NCBI RefSeq assembly: GCF_033971885.1
Contig: NZ_JALBUS010000020.1
Coordinates: 1 to 40,292, forward strand
Source of the DNA: Absicoccus intestinalis
Lineage (GTDB): Bacteria > Bacillota_I > Bacilli_A > Erysipelotrichales > Erysipelotrichaceae
Direction: 5' to 3'
DNA: 40,292 bases
In this document: positions 14,433 to 23,415 of the stretch, piece by piece
How the letters are laid out: the number at the start of each line of letters is the position of its first letter
How positions within the stretch are numbered: the first letter of the stretch is position 1
Position numbers and translations under genes: made by a program
The notes under the pieces: generated by a model
Told to the model about the DNA's origin: nothing
Database searches by the model: none
Seen by the model: the letters and a program-made list of their open reading frames with translations, nothing else

Positions 14433-16685
14433 TTATACGGATTCTGATTCATCTTCCAAAGTATTATGCACTAAAATCTTTCGTGGCTTGCTTCCATTCG
14501 CTGGACCAATGATTCCTTCTTTTTCTAAAGAATCCATCAATCGGGCAGCACGGGAGTATCCCACTGAAAAGCGTCGTTGAATCAACGATGTACTTGCTCG
14601 ATTGGATTGGATCACAAATTTTTTTACATCTTCGTACATAGGATCCGATGAAACAGCTTTTACTTGTCCTCCTTGTGAAGCAAGATCTTTGAGCTGAATA
14701 AAGGCATCATCATATTGAGGACGTCCTTGTGATTTTACGTATTCAGCAATACGATTCACTTCTTCATCCGTAATAAAGACACCTTGTATTCGATGACAGG
14801 TTGTTTCTCCATTAGGTTTATATAACATGTCGCCATAGCCTAACAATCGTTCCGCTCCGACTTGATCAATAATGGTTCGAGAATCGACAGCTTGTGACAC
14901 TGCAAACGCAATACGACTTGGAATATTTGCTTTGATGACTCCCGTAATAACATCTACACTAGGTCTTTGCGTGGCTACCACCAAATGAATACCCGCAGCA
15001 CGAGCCAATTGCGTAATTCGTTGAATACTTGCTTCCACTTCTTTCGCCGCTACTAACATTAAATCCGCCAACTCATCAATGATCACCACGATACTTGGCA
15101 TCGGTTGCAAGTGTTCTTCCGGATGAGCGGCTACCATTTTATTATAAGCAGCAATATTTCGAACTCCTGTTTGTCCAAATACATCGTAACGATGATCCAT
15201 CATATTCACGATTACTTTTAATGCTTTATTGGCCATGTCCCCGTCTGTGATCACCGGCGCTAATAAGTGAGGAACATCTTGATAAGGGGTGAATTCAACT
15301 TTTTTTGGATCAATCAAAACCAATTTTACTTCATCGGGACGAGTTCGCATCAACAATGAACAAATAATAGAATTTACACAAACCGATTTACCGGATCCGG
15401 TAGCGCCAGCAATCAATAAATGAGGCATACGGTTTAATTGTCCATAGACATTGGTTCCCATCAAATCTTTTCCCAAACAAAACAATAATTTTTTATCTGC
15501 ATATTTTGTTGGGATCCCACGCATCAAATCCTTCATTTGTACACTGGTCTTCTCTACATTCGGGATTTCAATACCCACTGCATTTTTTCCTGGAATAGGA
15601 GCTTCTACGCGAATATCTGTAGCTGCTAATCCCATTTTAATATCATATTGTAGATTTGAGATCTTATTCACACGTACCCCTAGTTCGGGTTTGATTTCAA
15701 ACTTGGTCACACTTGGACCAATATGGATCTGTACCAATTCAGCACCAACACCAAATTCATTCAAGATTTCAATCAATTTTTTTCCTTGTTCTTTTGCAGT
15801 CGATGCATTGATATTATTTTTGGATTTCTTTTCGATGGGATTCAGAACATTTAGAGAAGGAAGTTTATAGTCTTTATATAGATCTTCGCCAAATTGAAAG
15901 GTTGTCCTTGGTTGTTCAACGGGTTGTGTTTCGATCATAGGTTTGACATCGGCTGAATCGATAGGTTCAGGAATGGATACTGATTTTGATACTTCTTTTT
16001 TTGAATCCGCATCAATAAACAGGGATTCGGGTTCATCTTCATCCATCTCTTCATCATTCCATGTCTGGTCAATAATTGGCTTTCTTTTCTTTTTTGGTTT
16101 CTTCTCTTTTTTTGGTTCATTCACAAGGTTAGCGAGAGAATCATAGCTAAACAATAAAATGCTCATCAATAAAAACAAGATTGCAAATATATAAGAACCA
16201 ACAACATCAAACATCGAACCTAATAGACCAAACAACAGCGTACCAATCAATCCACCTTGCGTCATAACTTCTCCAGCTAGAATAGAAATGAAATGGCCAA
16301 ATATAAATTGAAGGCCAAACCAATCGTTGCGACCCAATTCGGCAAACTCTTGAATGGACACAAATAAGAGGCCAGCCATCAAGAATAAACCAGTTGCGAT
16401 CCAGTATCTTGGCTTGATTCGTTCAAAAGAAAAACGAATGAGTTGCAATAAACAAACAGCGATAAGAAGAATCAAAACGGGTATGGTAAAAATACCCACA
16501 AAAAGAGCAACCAAATGGTATAGGAATGCACCAACGATACCCACTTGGATCGTCGCCAAAATGGCCATGGTCGCAATGAAAAGTAGAAGACACATTCGAA
16601 GTGCATTCGATTGTGTCTTCTTTGTTGATTGATTCTTTTTCGTGGTCTTTTTTCTTGTTCTTTTTTTTCGTTTGGCATTGGCCAT
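14433..16685 (-). CDS. ftsK: FtsK/SpoIIIE DNA translocase
   Basis: The 750-residue septal DNA pump starts with a basic tail (KRKKRTRKKTTKK) and about four membrane segments between residues 28 and 180. A low-complexity acidic/basic linker runs to about 270. The motor follows: Walker A GATGSGKS at about 427-434, Walker B IVVIIDELADLM, and the ATQRPSVDVITGVIKANIPSRIAF segment. The C-terminal gamma winged helix (LIQRRFSVGYSRAARLMDSLE, about 690-720) recognises oriented sequences. Length fits the family. The SD AAGGTGGTG precedes ATG. It follows the RNase J paralogue by 13 bases, and ridA follows it. Confidence 0.96.
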   Translation of the reverse strand: MANAKRKKRTRKKTTKKNQSTKKTQSNALRMCLLLFIATMAILATIQVGIVGAFLYHLVALFVGIFTIPVLILLIAVCLLQLIRFSFERIKPRYWIATGLFLMAGLLFVSIQEFAELGRNDWFGLQFIFGHFISILAGEVMTQGGLIGTLLFGLLGSMFDVVGSYIFAILFLLMSILLFSYDSLANLVNEPKKEKKPKKKRKPIIDQTWNDEEMDEDEPESLFIDADSKKEVSKSVSIPEPIDSADVKPMIETQPVEQPRTTFQFGEDLYKDYKLPSLNVLNPIEKKSKNNINASTAKEQGKKLIEILNEFGVGAELVQIHIGPSVTKFEIKPELGVRVNKISNLQYDIKMGLAATDIRVEAPIPGKNAVGIEIPNVEKTSVQMKDLMRGIPTKYADKKLLFCLGKDLMGTNVYGQLNRMPHLLIAGATGSGKSVCVNSIICSLLMRTRPDEVKLVLIDPKKVEFTPYQDVPHLLAPVITDGDMANKALKVIVNMMDHRYDVFGQTGVRNIAAYNKMVAAHPEEHLQPMPSIVVIIDELADLMLVAAKEVEASIQRITQLARAAGIHLVVATQRPSVDVITGVIKANIPSRIAFAVSQAVDSRTIIDQVGAERLLGYGDMLYKPNGETTCHRIQGVFITDEEVNRIAEYVKSQGRPQYDDAFIQLKDLASQGGQVKAVSSDPMYEDVKKFVIQSNRASTSLIQRRFSVGYSRAARLMDSLEKEGIIGPANGSKPRKILVHNTLEDESESV

Positions 16686-16698
16686 CGAATCACCACCT

Positions 16699-18390
16699 TT
16701 ATTTTTTACTATTGATCTCCATGATGACAGGAAGGATCATAGGACGTTTCTTTGTTTGCTTTAAGAGATATTTTGTCACTTTATCACGAATATGATTTCG
16801 GGTTTCCATATTATCATATTTTTTCTTTTCAACATCCGATGCAATGGTATCTTCCATGATTTTTGCGACATCTTTTGTGATATATTCGGCATCTCGTAAA
16901 TAGATCAAACCACGGGTCTGTACATCTGGACCGTTGATGATCTTTTTGGTTTTCGCATCAATACCAACAGCTAAGATGATCACACCATCGGTGGATAAAA
17001 TTTCTCGATCTTTTAATACGACACCGGCCATATCCCAATCTTTATTCCCATCAATTGGTGTTTCTTGCAGTTCCATTTCCATCCGACAAGAAACCAATCG
17101 ACCATTTTCAAATTGAGCAACCTGACCATTATCTAAAATTAAGATATTGTTTGGATTATATCCCATATCCATCGCAAGTTGTGCATTAGCATACAATAAA
17201 CGATATTGCCCTTTGACTGGAATATAGTATTTTGGTCGCAATAAAAACAACATCATCTTAAGATCTTCGATTGAAGGATGCATAGAGACCATGTGACTGG
17301 TCAATACTTCCATTTCACCGCCTTCTTTATAAAGATCATTCTCCATGGAGCTAAAGACTCGTTCTGCACCAGGCACGATGGGACTGGCGATACAGAGGAT
17401 ATCATCTTCATGAAATTCAAAAGGTTTCACTTCATTGTTGACAATATTATTGATGGTTCGAAATAGGATGGGACCTTGTTGAGCAATAATAACGACAATA
17501 TCTTTTAGATCATTCGTGAAATGTTTTTTATCAATGATCAATTCTTCTGGCACTTCATAACCAATAGCCTTTAAATTTTGCATCATTTCTTGTTGCTCTT
17601 CTGTAAAGAACATCATCTTGCGTCGATATTTGATACAAGTCTGGATCACTTCTTGCATCCGATAAATACTTTGTAGGTAAACACTCACAAATACACGACG
17701 ATGGTCATTTTGCTCCAATATTTGTGAAAAATAAGGCGTTAATCGATGATTTGGTGATGTATGACCCGGACGATCTGCACCTTTACTTTCTTGAAGGAGC
17801 ACAAATACACCTTCTGTTCCTAATTTAGACAAAGCAGACAAACTTCCACGATAATTATTGCTGAGATCATCGTAATCTTCAATAAATTCACCTGAATAAA
17901 CGATATATCCCTGTTCAGTTAGAATGGCAACACCAAAAGTACCTGGATAGGCATGTGTGATAGGGAAAAAGACGACTTTTCTTCCGCCAATTTTACGCGT
18001 ATCATGGCGTTTGACCGTATGAATATGCGAGCCCTTCACTTTCATCTGACGATTCTTTTTTTGAATTTGTCGAGCAGCTAAAGGACAAGTATAGACATGT
18101 GAAGGAACTTCAGCCAACAAATATGGTAAAGCACTGACCACATCATCGTGCCCATGAGTGATAAATACACCAACCACTCGATCTTTGTGTTCCACTAAAT
18201 AGGAAATATCTTGAATCACAAATTCGATTCCTAATGATTCTTTTGGATCCGGAAATTTGATGCCAGCTTCAATGACATAGATATCGCCATCAATTTCAAC
18301 ACACATCATATTTTTTCCATCTTCATCTTGTCCACCAAGCATGAAGATCCGAATCGTTTCTTTCTTTGCATTTGGCTTATGAGTAGGCAT
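16699..18390 (-). CDS. RNase J paralogue, catalytically degenerate (J2-like)
   Basis: The 563-residue metallo-beta-lactamase/beta-CASP protein follows RNase J along its length: IRIFMLGGQDEDGKNMMCVE, VIEAGIKFPDP, KPKYYIPV-like (RPKYYIPVKGQYRLLYANA) and the C-terminal VILAVGIDAKTKKIINGPDVQTRGLIY block. Key metal ligands differ: HxHxDH is HGHDDV (79-84, last His to Val), TGDFKFD is SGEFIED (Asp to Glu167), and the beta-CASP HGEYRM is KGQYRL (His to Lys392). His145 (THAYPG) is kept. It is therefore probably a non-catalytic or weak partner like RNase J2, and an active RNase J1 should exist elsewhere. It is in an operon with ftsK, and miaB lies 18 bases upstream. Confidence 0.88.
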   Translation of the reverse strand: MPTHKPNAKKETIRIFMLGGQDEDGKNMMCVEIDGDIYVIEAGIKFPDPKESLGIEFVIQDISYLVEHKDRVVGVFITHGHDDVVSALPYLLAEVPSHVYTCPLAARQIQKKNRQMKVKGSHIHTVKRHDTRKIGGRKVVFFPITHAYPGTFGVAILTEQGYIVYSGEFIEDYDDLSNNYRGSLSALSKLGTEGVFVLLQESKGADRPGHTSPNHRLTPYFSQILEQNDHRRVFVSVYLQSIYRMQEVIQTCIKYRRKMMFFTEEQQEMMQNLKAIGYEVPEELIIDKKHFTNDLKDIVVIIAQQGPILFRTINNIVNNEVKPFEFHEDDILCIASPIVPGAERVFSSMENDLYKEGGEMEVLTSHMVSMHPSIEDLKMMLFLLRPKYYIPVKGQYRLLYANAQLAMDMGYNPNNILILDNGQVAQFENGRLVSCRMEMELQETPIDGNKDWDMAGVVLKDREILSTDGVIILAVGIDAKTKKIINGPDVQTRGLIYLRDAEYITKDVAKIMEDTIASDVEKKKYDNMETRNHIRDKVTKYLLKQTKKRPMILPVIMEINSKK

Positions 18391-18407
18391 AAACCCTCCT
18401 TACTTAC

Positions 18408-19859
18408 TTATTTGTTTTTATTATAGCACAATGCTTTTCCATCCATAGAGAAGGTTTTTGCTCTTTCAATATAAACATCCACAAAATCACCAGCTTTGAT
18501 GTTTTCACCCGTAAAATTGATGATCTTATTTTCCGGTGAATAACCTGTAAAAGTAGAAGGATCTTTTTTACTTGGACCATCCACTAATACTTGTACAACT
18601 TTTCCTTCATATTGTTTATTTTTTTCTAATGCATATTTATTCCATGTCTGATTCAAGATAGCCAATCGTTTGGATTTCACTTCAGATGGGACGGTATCCT
18701 CCATTTTCGCAGCTGGTGTTCCTTCTCTTGGTGAGTAAATAAAGGTAAAACAATTATCAAATTTACAATAATTGACCATGTCTAATGTATGTTGAAATTG
18801 CTCATCTGTTTCATTGGGGAACCCAACAATAATGTCTGTGCTAATGGCTACACCAGGGATACGATCTTGAATTTTATCAAATAACGTCTTATAGGATTCA
18901 GCTGTATAGCGTCGTCCCATCTTCTTCAATACATCCGAATCACCGGATTGCATCGGTAAATGGACAAAAGGCATAATGTTGTCATATTTTGCAATCACAT
19001 CAATCATAGCATCGGAAAAATCCCAAGGATGACTGGTCATAAAACGAATACGGGGAATTTCGGTTTCGGCTACTTTTGCAAGCAAAGTCGCAAAATCATA
19101 ATTGGTAGCCAAGTCTTTTCCATAGGCATTGACATTTTGTCCCAACAATGTAATTTCCTTATATCCATCTTTTTTCAGTTCATTGACTTCTTTTAGAATT
19201 TCTTCCATTGTCCGTGAGCGTTCTTTTCCCCGTGTGTAAGGGACAATACAATACGTACAGAACTTATCACATCCATACATGATATTGACCCATGCCTTGT
19301 CATTCCCAAAACGATGAACAGGTAAATTTTCATAGACCTCTCCTTCTTTGGAATAGACCTGGATCAGGCGCTCATGCTGATAAATCACTTTATAAAGCAT
19401 ATTTGGCAAATCCTGGATGTTGTGGGTTCCAAACATCAACCGAACTTGTGGATATTTATCAATGATGGTATGGACTAGTTTTTCTTCTTGTGCCATGCAT
19501 CCACAAACGCCAATCACAAGATCTTTATTTTCTCGATATACACGTTTTAAATTACCAATTTCACCAAGAACTTTTTCTTCGGCATTTTGACGTACGGCAC
19601 ACGTATTGATCAATACAACATCGGCTTGTTCTGGCTTTTCACTTGGCTCAAAATTCATCGCATCCAGAATACCAGCTAATGTTTCACTATCACGTTGATT
19701 CGCTTGGCAACCAAAGGTAGAAATATAATACTTTTTCCCTTTGCCGATATATCGTACATAGTCTTCTAATTCAAAATGATTAATATAAGGTACAGCGTTT
19801 TTTGTTCGTTTTTGTGCTGCTTTTAAATCGGGTAAGATCCAATCTGATTTAATTTTCAT
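18408..19859 (-). CDS. miaB: tRNA-2-methylthio-N6-dimethylallyladenosine synthase
   Basis: The 483-residue radical SAM enzyme adds the methylthio group to i6A37. The N-terminal MTTase domain carries three Cys for the auxiliary cluster (TFGCQANQRDSE, INTCAVRQNAEEK, GVCGCMAQEE). The radical SAM motif is CDKFCTYC with IVPYTRGKERSR. A TRAM domain ends the protein (KQYEGKVVQVLVDG ... AGDFVDVYIERA). A 50-residue N-terminal extension is usual in Firmicutes. The SD is AGAAAGGAAAG. The ferredoxin terminator lies immediately upstream with no promoter between. Confidence 0.96.
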   Translation of the reverse strand: MKIKSDWILPDLKAAQKRTKNAVPYINHFELEDYVRYIGKGKKYYISTFGCQANQRDSETLAGILDAMNFEPSEKPEQADVVLINTCAVRQNAEEKVLGEIGNLKRVYRENKDLVIGVCGCMAQEEKLVHTIIDKYPQVRLMFGTHNIQDLPNMLYKVIYQHERLIQVYSKEGEVYENLPVHRFGNDKAWVNIMYGCDKFCTYCIVPYTRGKERSRTMEEILKEVNELKKDGYKEITLLGQNVNAYGKDLATNYDFATLLAKVAETEIPRIRFMTSHPWDFSDAMIDVIAKYDNIMPFVHLPMQSGDSDVLKKMGRRYTAESYKTLFDKIQDRIPGVAISTDIIVGFPNETDEQFQHTLDMVNYCKFDNCFTFIYSPREGTPAAKMEDTVPSEVKSKRLAILNQTWNKYALEKNKQYEGKVVQVLVDGPSKKDPSTFTGYSPENKIINFTGENIKAGDFVDVYIERAKTFSMDGKALCYNKNK

Positions 19860-19877
19860 ATGTCTTTCCTTTCTTGC

Positions 19878-19914
19878 AAAAAAAAGAAGGAGTCAAGCTT
19901 TGTGGCCTGACCCC
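19878..19914 (-). terminator. Terminator between ferredoxin and miaB
   Basis: On the minus strand a 10-bp stem with two G-T pairs (GGGGTCAGGC/GCTTGACTCC) and a 6-base loop is followed by TTCTTTTTTT. The T run ends less than 20 bases before the miaB start. Confidence 0.8.
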
Positions 19915-19932
19915 TAATGGATACGAGAATTC

Positions 19933-20106
19933 TTATTGAGTAATTGCGCTAACTGGGCAAGTTCCTACACAAGAACCACAATCGATGCAAGTACCTGCAT
20001 CACATTGAGATTTTCCTTCATCATCCATTGAAAGTGCTCCAACTGGGCATCCTCCCACGCAAGCACCACAACCGATGCAAGTATCCTTATCAATAGTTAC
20101 AGCCAT
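19933..20106 (-). CDS. 2[4Fe-4S] ferredoxin
   Basis: The 57-residue protein is clostridial-type ferredoxin: two CxxCxxCxxxCP clusters, CIGCGACVGGCP (10-21) and CIDCGSCVGTCP (40-51), related by internal duplication. It should carry electrons at low potential to redox enzymes in the cytoplasm; possible clients include MiaB or other Fe-S enzymes, which is inference. Perfect AGGAGG lies eight bases before ATG. It has its own promoter (20141-20168) and terminator, so it is monocistronic. Confidence 0.96.
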   Translation of the reverse strand: MAVTIDKDTCIGCGACVGGCPVGALSMDDEGKSQCDAGTCIDCGSCVGTCPVSAITQ

Positions 20107-20140
20107 AATTATGTCCTCCTTTAAAATTTCCTCTAGAAAC

Positions 20141-20168
20141 AGTATAGAACAAATAGAAAAGGATTCAA
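20141..20168 (-). promoter_or_regulatory. Promoter of the ferredoxin gene
   Basis: On the minus strand TTGAAT (20163-20168), 16 bases and TATACT (20141-20146) lie about 35 bases before the ferredoxin ATG. Confidence 0.6.
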
Positions 20169-20207
20169 GTTAAAACGGTAATATGCAACTAATTAAATTA
20201 GTTAATT

Positions 20208-21764
20208 TTATTTAGCGATTTCTTGTGCGCGAACTTCACGAATAATATTTACTTTGATCTGTCCTGGATATGTCAATTCATCTTCAATCTGATCCTTGAT
20301 ATCACGTGCTAATTTAATACATGTCAAATCATCGACATCTTCTGGATTGACCATAACACGAATTTCTCGACCCGCTTGGATCGCATACGCCGCCTTCACA
20401 CCTTCATGTTCTTTTGCGATTTTTTCTAGATTCTCTAAACGTTCAATATAGGCTTGCGCACTTTCTTTTCGTGCTCCTGGACGAGCGGCACTGATGGTAT
20501 CCGCAGCAATGACCAAATGACTGGTTAAATATTTAGGTTCCACATCCCCATGATGTGATTGAATCGCATTCAATACAATATCTTTTTCACCATGCTTCTT
20601 ACAGAACTTATATCCCAATTCCACATGTGATCCATCATGCTCTTCCACATTCAATGCTTTACCAATATCATGAAGCAAACCAGCCCGTTTCGCAATGTGT
20701 TGATTTAAGCCTAATTCAGCTGCCATGCTGCCAGCTAAATAAGCAACTTCCATAGAATGCTGTAAAGCATTTTGACCATAAGAATATCGATATTTCAACA
20801 CACCCAACTGCTTTACAATTTCGCGATCAATACGACCAATTCCAAGCTTATAAACCGCTTCTTCTCCAGCTTTTAAAATTTCCTGATCCACTTCTTTTTG
20901 ATATTTTTTTACAACATCTTCAATTCGTCCAGGCTGGATCCGACCATCTCGAATCAAATGTTCTAAGGCTAGACGTGCAATTTCACGGCGAACTGGATTA
21001 AAACATGTAATGGTGATCACATCTGGGGTATCATCAATATTCAATTCGACACCGGTCATTTTTTCAAATGCACGAATATTTCGACCTTCACGACCAATGA
21101 TACGGCCTTTCATTTCTTCGCTAGGAATGGAAACAACACTGACCGTACGCTCCTGCGTTTCGTTTTGTGACATACGTTCGATAGCTAAAGCAATAATTTC
21201 CTGGGCTTTTCGATTCGCCGTTTCTTTTGCTTCATCTTCCTTATCCTTGATGTACGCAATGGTTTCGTGCTGCATCTTCTTTTCAACTTTTGCGAACAAT
21301 TCCTTCTTGGCATCTTGACTAGACATTTTAGCCACGCCCTCTAGGACATCAATTTGTTTATCAATTTGTTCTTGTAATGTTTTCTCTTTTTGATCTAGTG
21401 ATGACAGTTTATCAGTTACTTTCTGCATCTTGTCATTAACCTGGCGTTCTTTTTGCGACAACGCTTCATCACGGAAATTCAAACTGTCTTCTCGACGAAT
21501 CAATTTGTTCTCAAAATCCGTGTTTTCTTGTTTTCGCTCTTTGATTTCCTTTTCAGCTTCCACACGCAAATCATGTGCTTGCGTTTTTCCATCTAAAACC
21601 GCCTGTTTAATACGAGATTGTGCCTCATTTTCGGCATCTTTTAAGATTCTTTCGGCATTTTGCTGATTCTTATTCAAACCTGCTTTGGAATAAATCACCA
21701 TCGCGATAATTCCAATCACAAGTCCTGCTATCCCAGATAAAGAGATAATAGCTATATTACTCAT
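20208..21764 (-). CDS. rny: Ribonuclease Y
   Basis: The 518-residue membrane-anchored endonuclease starts mRNA decay. It has one N-terminal membrane helix (residues about 4-26), a long charged coiled coil to about 200, and a KH domain including GRIIGREGRNIRAFEKMTGVEL. The HD domain follows (GSMAAELGLN, LLHDIGKALNVEEHDGSH, IQSHHGD, AADTISAARPGARKE). The start at 21764 is fixed by AAGGAGG; the open frame upstream overlaps the promoter. A TATAAT promoter lies just before it. A short AT dyad (20187-20203) follows but has no T run. Confidence 0.96.
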   Translation of the reverse strand: MSNIAIISLSGIAGLVIGIIAMVIYSKAGLNKNQQNAERILKDAENEAQSRIKQAVLDGKTQAHDLRVEAEKEIKERKQENTDFENKLIRREDSLNFRDEALSQKERQVNDKMQKVTDKLSSLDQKEKTLQEQIDKQIDVLEGVAKMSSQDAKKELFAKVEKKMQHETIAYIKDKEDEAKETANRKAQEIIALAIERMSQNETQERTVSVVSIPSEEMKGRIIGREGRNIRAFEKMTGVELNIDDTPDVITITCFNPVRREIARLALEHLIRDGRIQPGRIEDVVKKYQKEVDQEILKAGEEAVYKLGIGRIDREIVKQLGVLKYRYSYGQNALQHSMEVAYLAGSMAAELGLNQHIAKRAGLLHDIGKALNVEEHDGSHVELGYKFCKKHGEKDIVLNAIQSHHGDVEPKYLTSHLVIAADTISAARPGARKESAQAYIERLENLEKIAKEHEGVKAAYAIQAGREIRVMVNPEDVDDLTCIKLARDIKDQIEDELTYPGQIKVNIIREVRAQEIAK

Positions 21765-21795
21765 ACTATTCCTCCTTGAATCTAAGCCAAATATA

Positions 21796-21824
21796 ATTAT
21801 ACACATTTTTTAAACAAGTTACAA
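21796..21824 (-). promoter_or_regulatory. Sigma-A promoter of rny
   Basis: On the minus strand TTGTAA (21819-21824), 17 bases and TATAAT (21796-21801, preceded by TGTG) lie about 30 bases before ATG. Confidence 0.75.
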
Positions 21825-21860
21825 TGTCATTTCTTTGTCCATGTAACCGTTATCATATCT

Positions 21861-21889
21861 TTGACATCCATTGTTTTGAAAACTATAAT
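21861..21889 (+). promoter_or_regulatory. Consensus sigma-A promoter giving a leaderless mRNA
   Basis: Perfect TTGACA (21861-21866), 17 bases and perfect TATAAT (21884-21889), then six bases (AAACGT) and ATG at 21896. Standard spacing puts +1 on the A of ATG. Confidence 0.8.
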
Positions 21890-21895
21890 AAACGT

Positions 21896-22369
21896 ATGAA
21901 ATCGCTACAACGATATGAACAAGTAAAAGATTATGTCTATACAAAATATACAAAAATTTATAACGAGCCATTACGTCAAGAAGCTTTGACCCATACCGCG
22001 CAAGTGGATACATGCATAACTTTATTGGCCATGTCTCGTAATCAAGATATTGAAATTGCCAAGATCATTGCTTTGTTTCATGACTTTGCTCAATTCACCC
22101 AGAATTGTTCCCATGAGGAACATGCTCGTTTGAGTAGCATTTTGGCCAATCGATATCTGACCGAAACCGGAATGTTCAAAACAAATGAAATTGATGATAT
22201 TTGTTATGCCATTGCCCAACACAGCCATAAAGAACAATATGATTCGCCTTATTGTGAATTGATCAAAGATGCAGATATCTTAGCTCGTTTTTTTACGGAT
22301 CCCACAATGGAACTGAATCACAATCGCAAACAACGATTATTAGATGCTTGTGACGATATCCATAGCTAA
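21896..22369 (+). CDS. HD-domain phosphohydrolase-like protein
   Basis: The 157-residue protein has the HD-domain metal ligands in order: His33 (HTAQV), His62-Asp63 (ALFHDFAQ), possible extra ligands His73/His76 (CSHEEHARLS), His109 (QHSHKE) and Asp125 (LIKDADILARF). HD proteins hydrolyse nucleotides or phosphoesters; the substrate is unknown. The start at 21896 is set by a consensus promoter that leaves no leader; an in-frame ATG further upstream lies inside that promoter and cannot be used by it. No SD is present. Its stop overlaps the stop of the convergent 349-residue gene. Confidence 0.82.
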   Translation: MKSLQRYEQVKDYVYTKYTKIYNEPLRQEALTHTAQVDTCITLLAMSRNQDIEIAKIIALFHDFAQFTQNCSHEEHARLSSILANRYLTETGMFKTNEIDDICYAIAQHSHKEQYDSPYCELIKDADILARFFTDPTMELNHNRKQRLLDACDDIHS

Positions 22370-23415
22370 AATGACTGATAATGCAATGTTAAATTTTCAC
22401 TTAATTTTCCCTGGAGATCTTGCAAGGCTTTTTTAAACGCTTTCGTATCATAAACGATCCAATCTATATAAGCATAGCTTTTACCAATAGCTCCACCGAT
22501 GACTTTGGCAACCCCAATTTTTGTCATTTGTTCATCCAATTGTTTAGATAAATTTTGGCGTAATAATGCATCTTCCTTCGAAAGAAATGGATTTAAATAA
22601 TAAATATATCCAAATTCACCATCTTTCGCTTTCAAATCTGCCACCACATCGTGTTGCTGCGAAATGGATTCTTCAATCAGTAAAGGATGTGTCGTGAAAA
22701 TATATTTCATATCCTTTCGTAAGGAATCATCAGCAATTTCTTTGATGGGTTGATACACGGAATAAATATCGGTCGGATGTTCATAGGTAGGCCAGTTTTC
22801 TTTTTTTACGATTTGATCAATTTTTTCATAAAAATCAATCAAGTTACAAAAATCTCTTTGATCAACTGGTGCATCAATAAAGTCTACTTTGGAAAGATAG
22901 GCTTCATATATATTCTGACCAATCGCCAATTCCACAAGGTACATGCTCATTTCTTTTTTTCGTTCCGTATTATCAATTAATGAATAACTCGGATTATACA
23001 CATCACAAGCAATCATTTTATTTTTAGGATCGATTGTATAAAAGACAAAAAAATCATTTAAATAATATTCTTGATCTTTGATCTTGACTTGTGCTTCTAT
23101 CGCTTTTTGCGACATGGGCGGCAATACATCATTACATATCCATTTTGAACGAATATCTTGTGGAGCTTGTTCTACACAATATCTAGTGAGATATTGACTC
23201 GTTTTATTGGGTCCGGGATCAAATACTAATTCTAGATATTCACTACTATCTTCCACAAAAAAATGAGCACCAAATTTCTCCATAGCTTCATCATCTAATT
23301 CTTCAATGATGTGACGTAATTGTGGATATTCTTTTGCTTGTAAACTTTGAATGATCGGATCTTCTACTTTTTTAAAATGTTGCCAAAAGGATCGTACATT
23401 ACTTGTAACCGTCAT
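22366..23415 (-). CDS. Protein of unknown function (349 residues)
   Basis: I do not recognise this family. The protein is soluble and acidic with no signal peptide or membrane segment. It has aromatic-rich strands (EYYLNDFFVFYTIDPKNKMIACDVYNPSYSLID region) and a C-terminal alpha/beta stretch ending in AYIDWIVYDTKAFKKALQDL. Its ATG overlaps the stop of the SGNH hydrolase gene (ATGA, 23412-23415), with SD GAGGAATTACG inside that gene, so the two are translationally coupled and likely act together. Its own stop overlaps that of the HD gene on the other strand, with no terminator between. Confidence 0.75.
   Translation of the reverse strand: MTVTSNVRSFWQHFKKVEDPIIQSLQAKEYPQLRHIIEELDDEAMEKFGAHFFVEDSSEYLELVFDPGPNKTSQYLTRYCVEQAPQDIRSKWICNDVLPPMSQKAIEAQVKIKDQEYYLNDFFVFYTIDPKNKMIACDVYNPSYSLIDNTERKKEMSMYLVELAIGQNIYEAYLSKVDFIDAPVDQRDFCNLIDFYEKIDQIVKKENWPTYEHPTDIYSVYQPIKEIADDSLRKDMKYIFTTHPLLIEESISQQHDVVADLKAKDGEFGYIYYLNPFLSKEDALLRQNLSKQLDEQMTKIGVAKVIGGAIGKSYAYIDWIVYDTKAFKKALQDLQGKLSENLTLHYQSF

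Noticed and set aside
16699..18390. Active RNase J1 as the call
   Set aside because: Three metal or phosphate-binding motifs are changed (Val84, Glu167, Lys392), so an active J1 label is not supported.
20187..20203. AACTAATT-type palindrome after rny
   Set aside because: Perfect dyad but no T run and weak A/T pairs; not called as a terminator.
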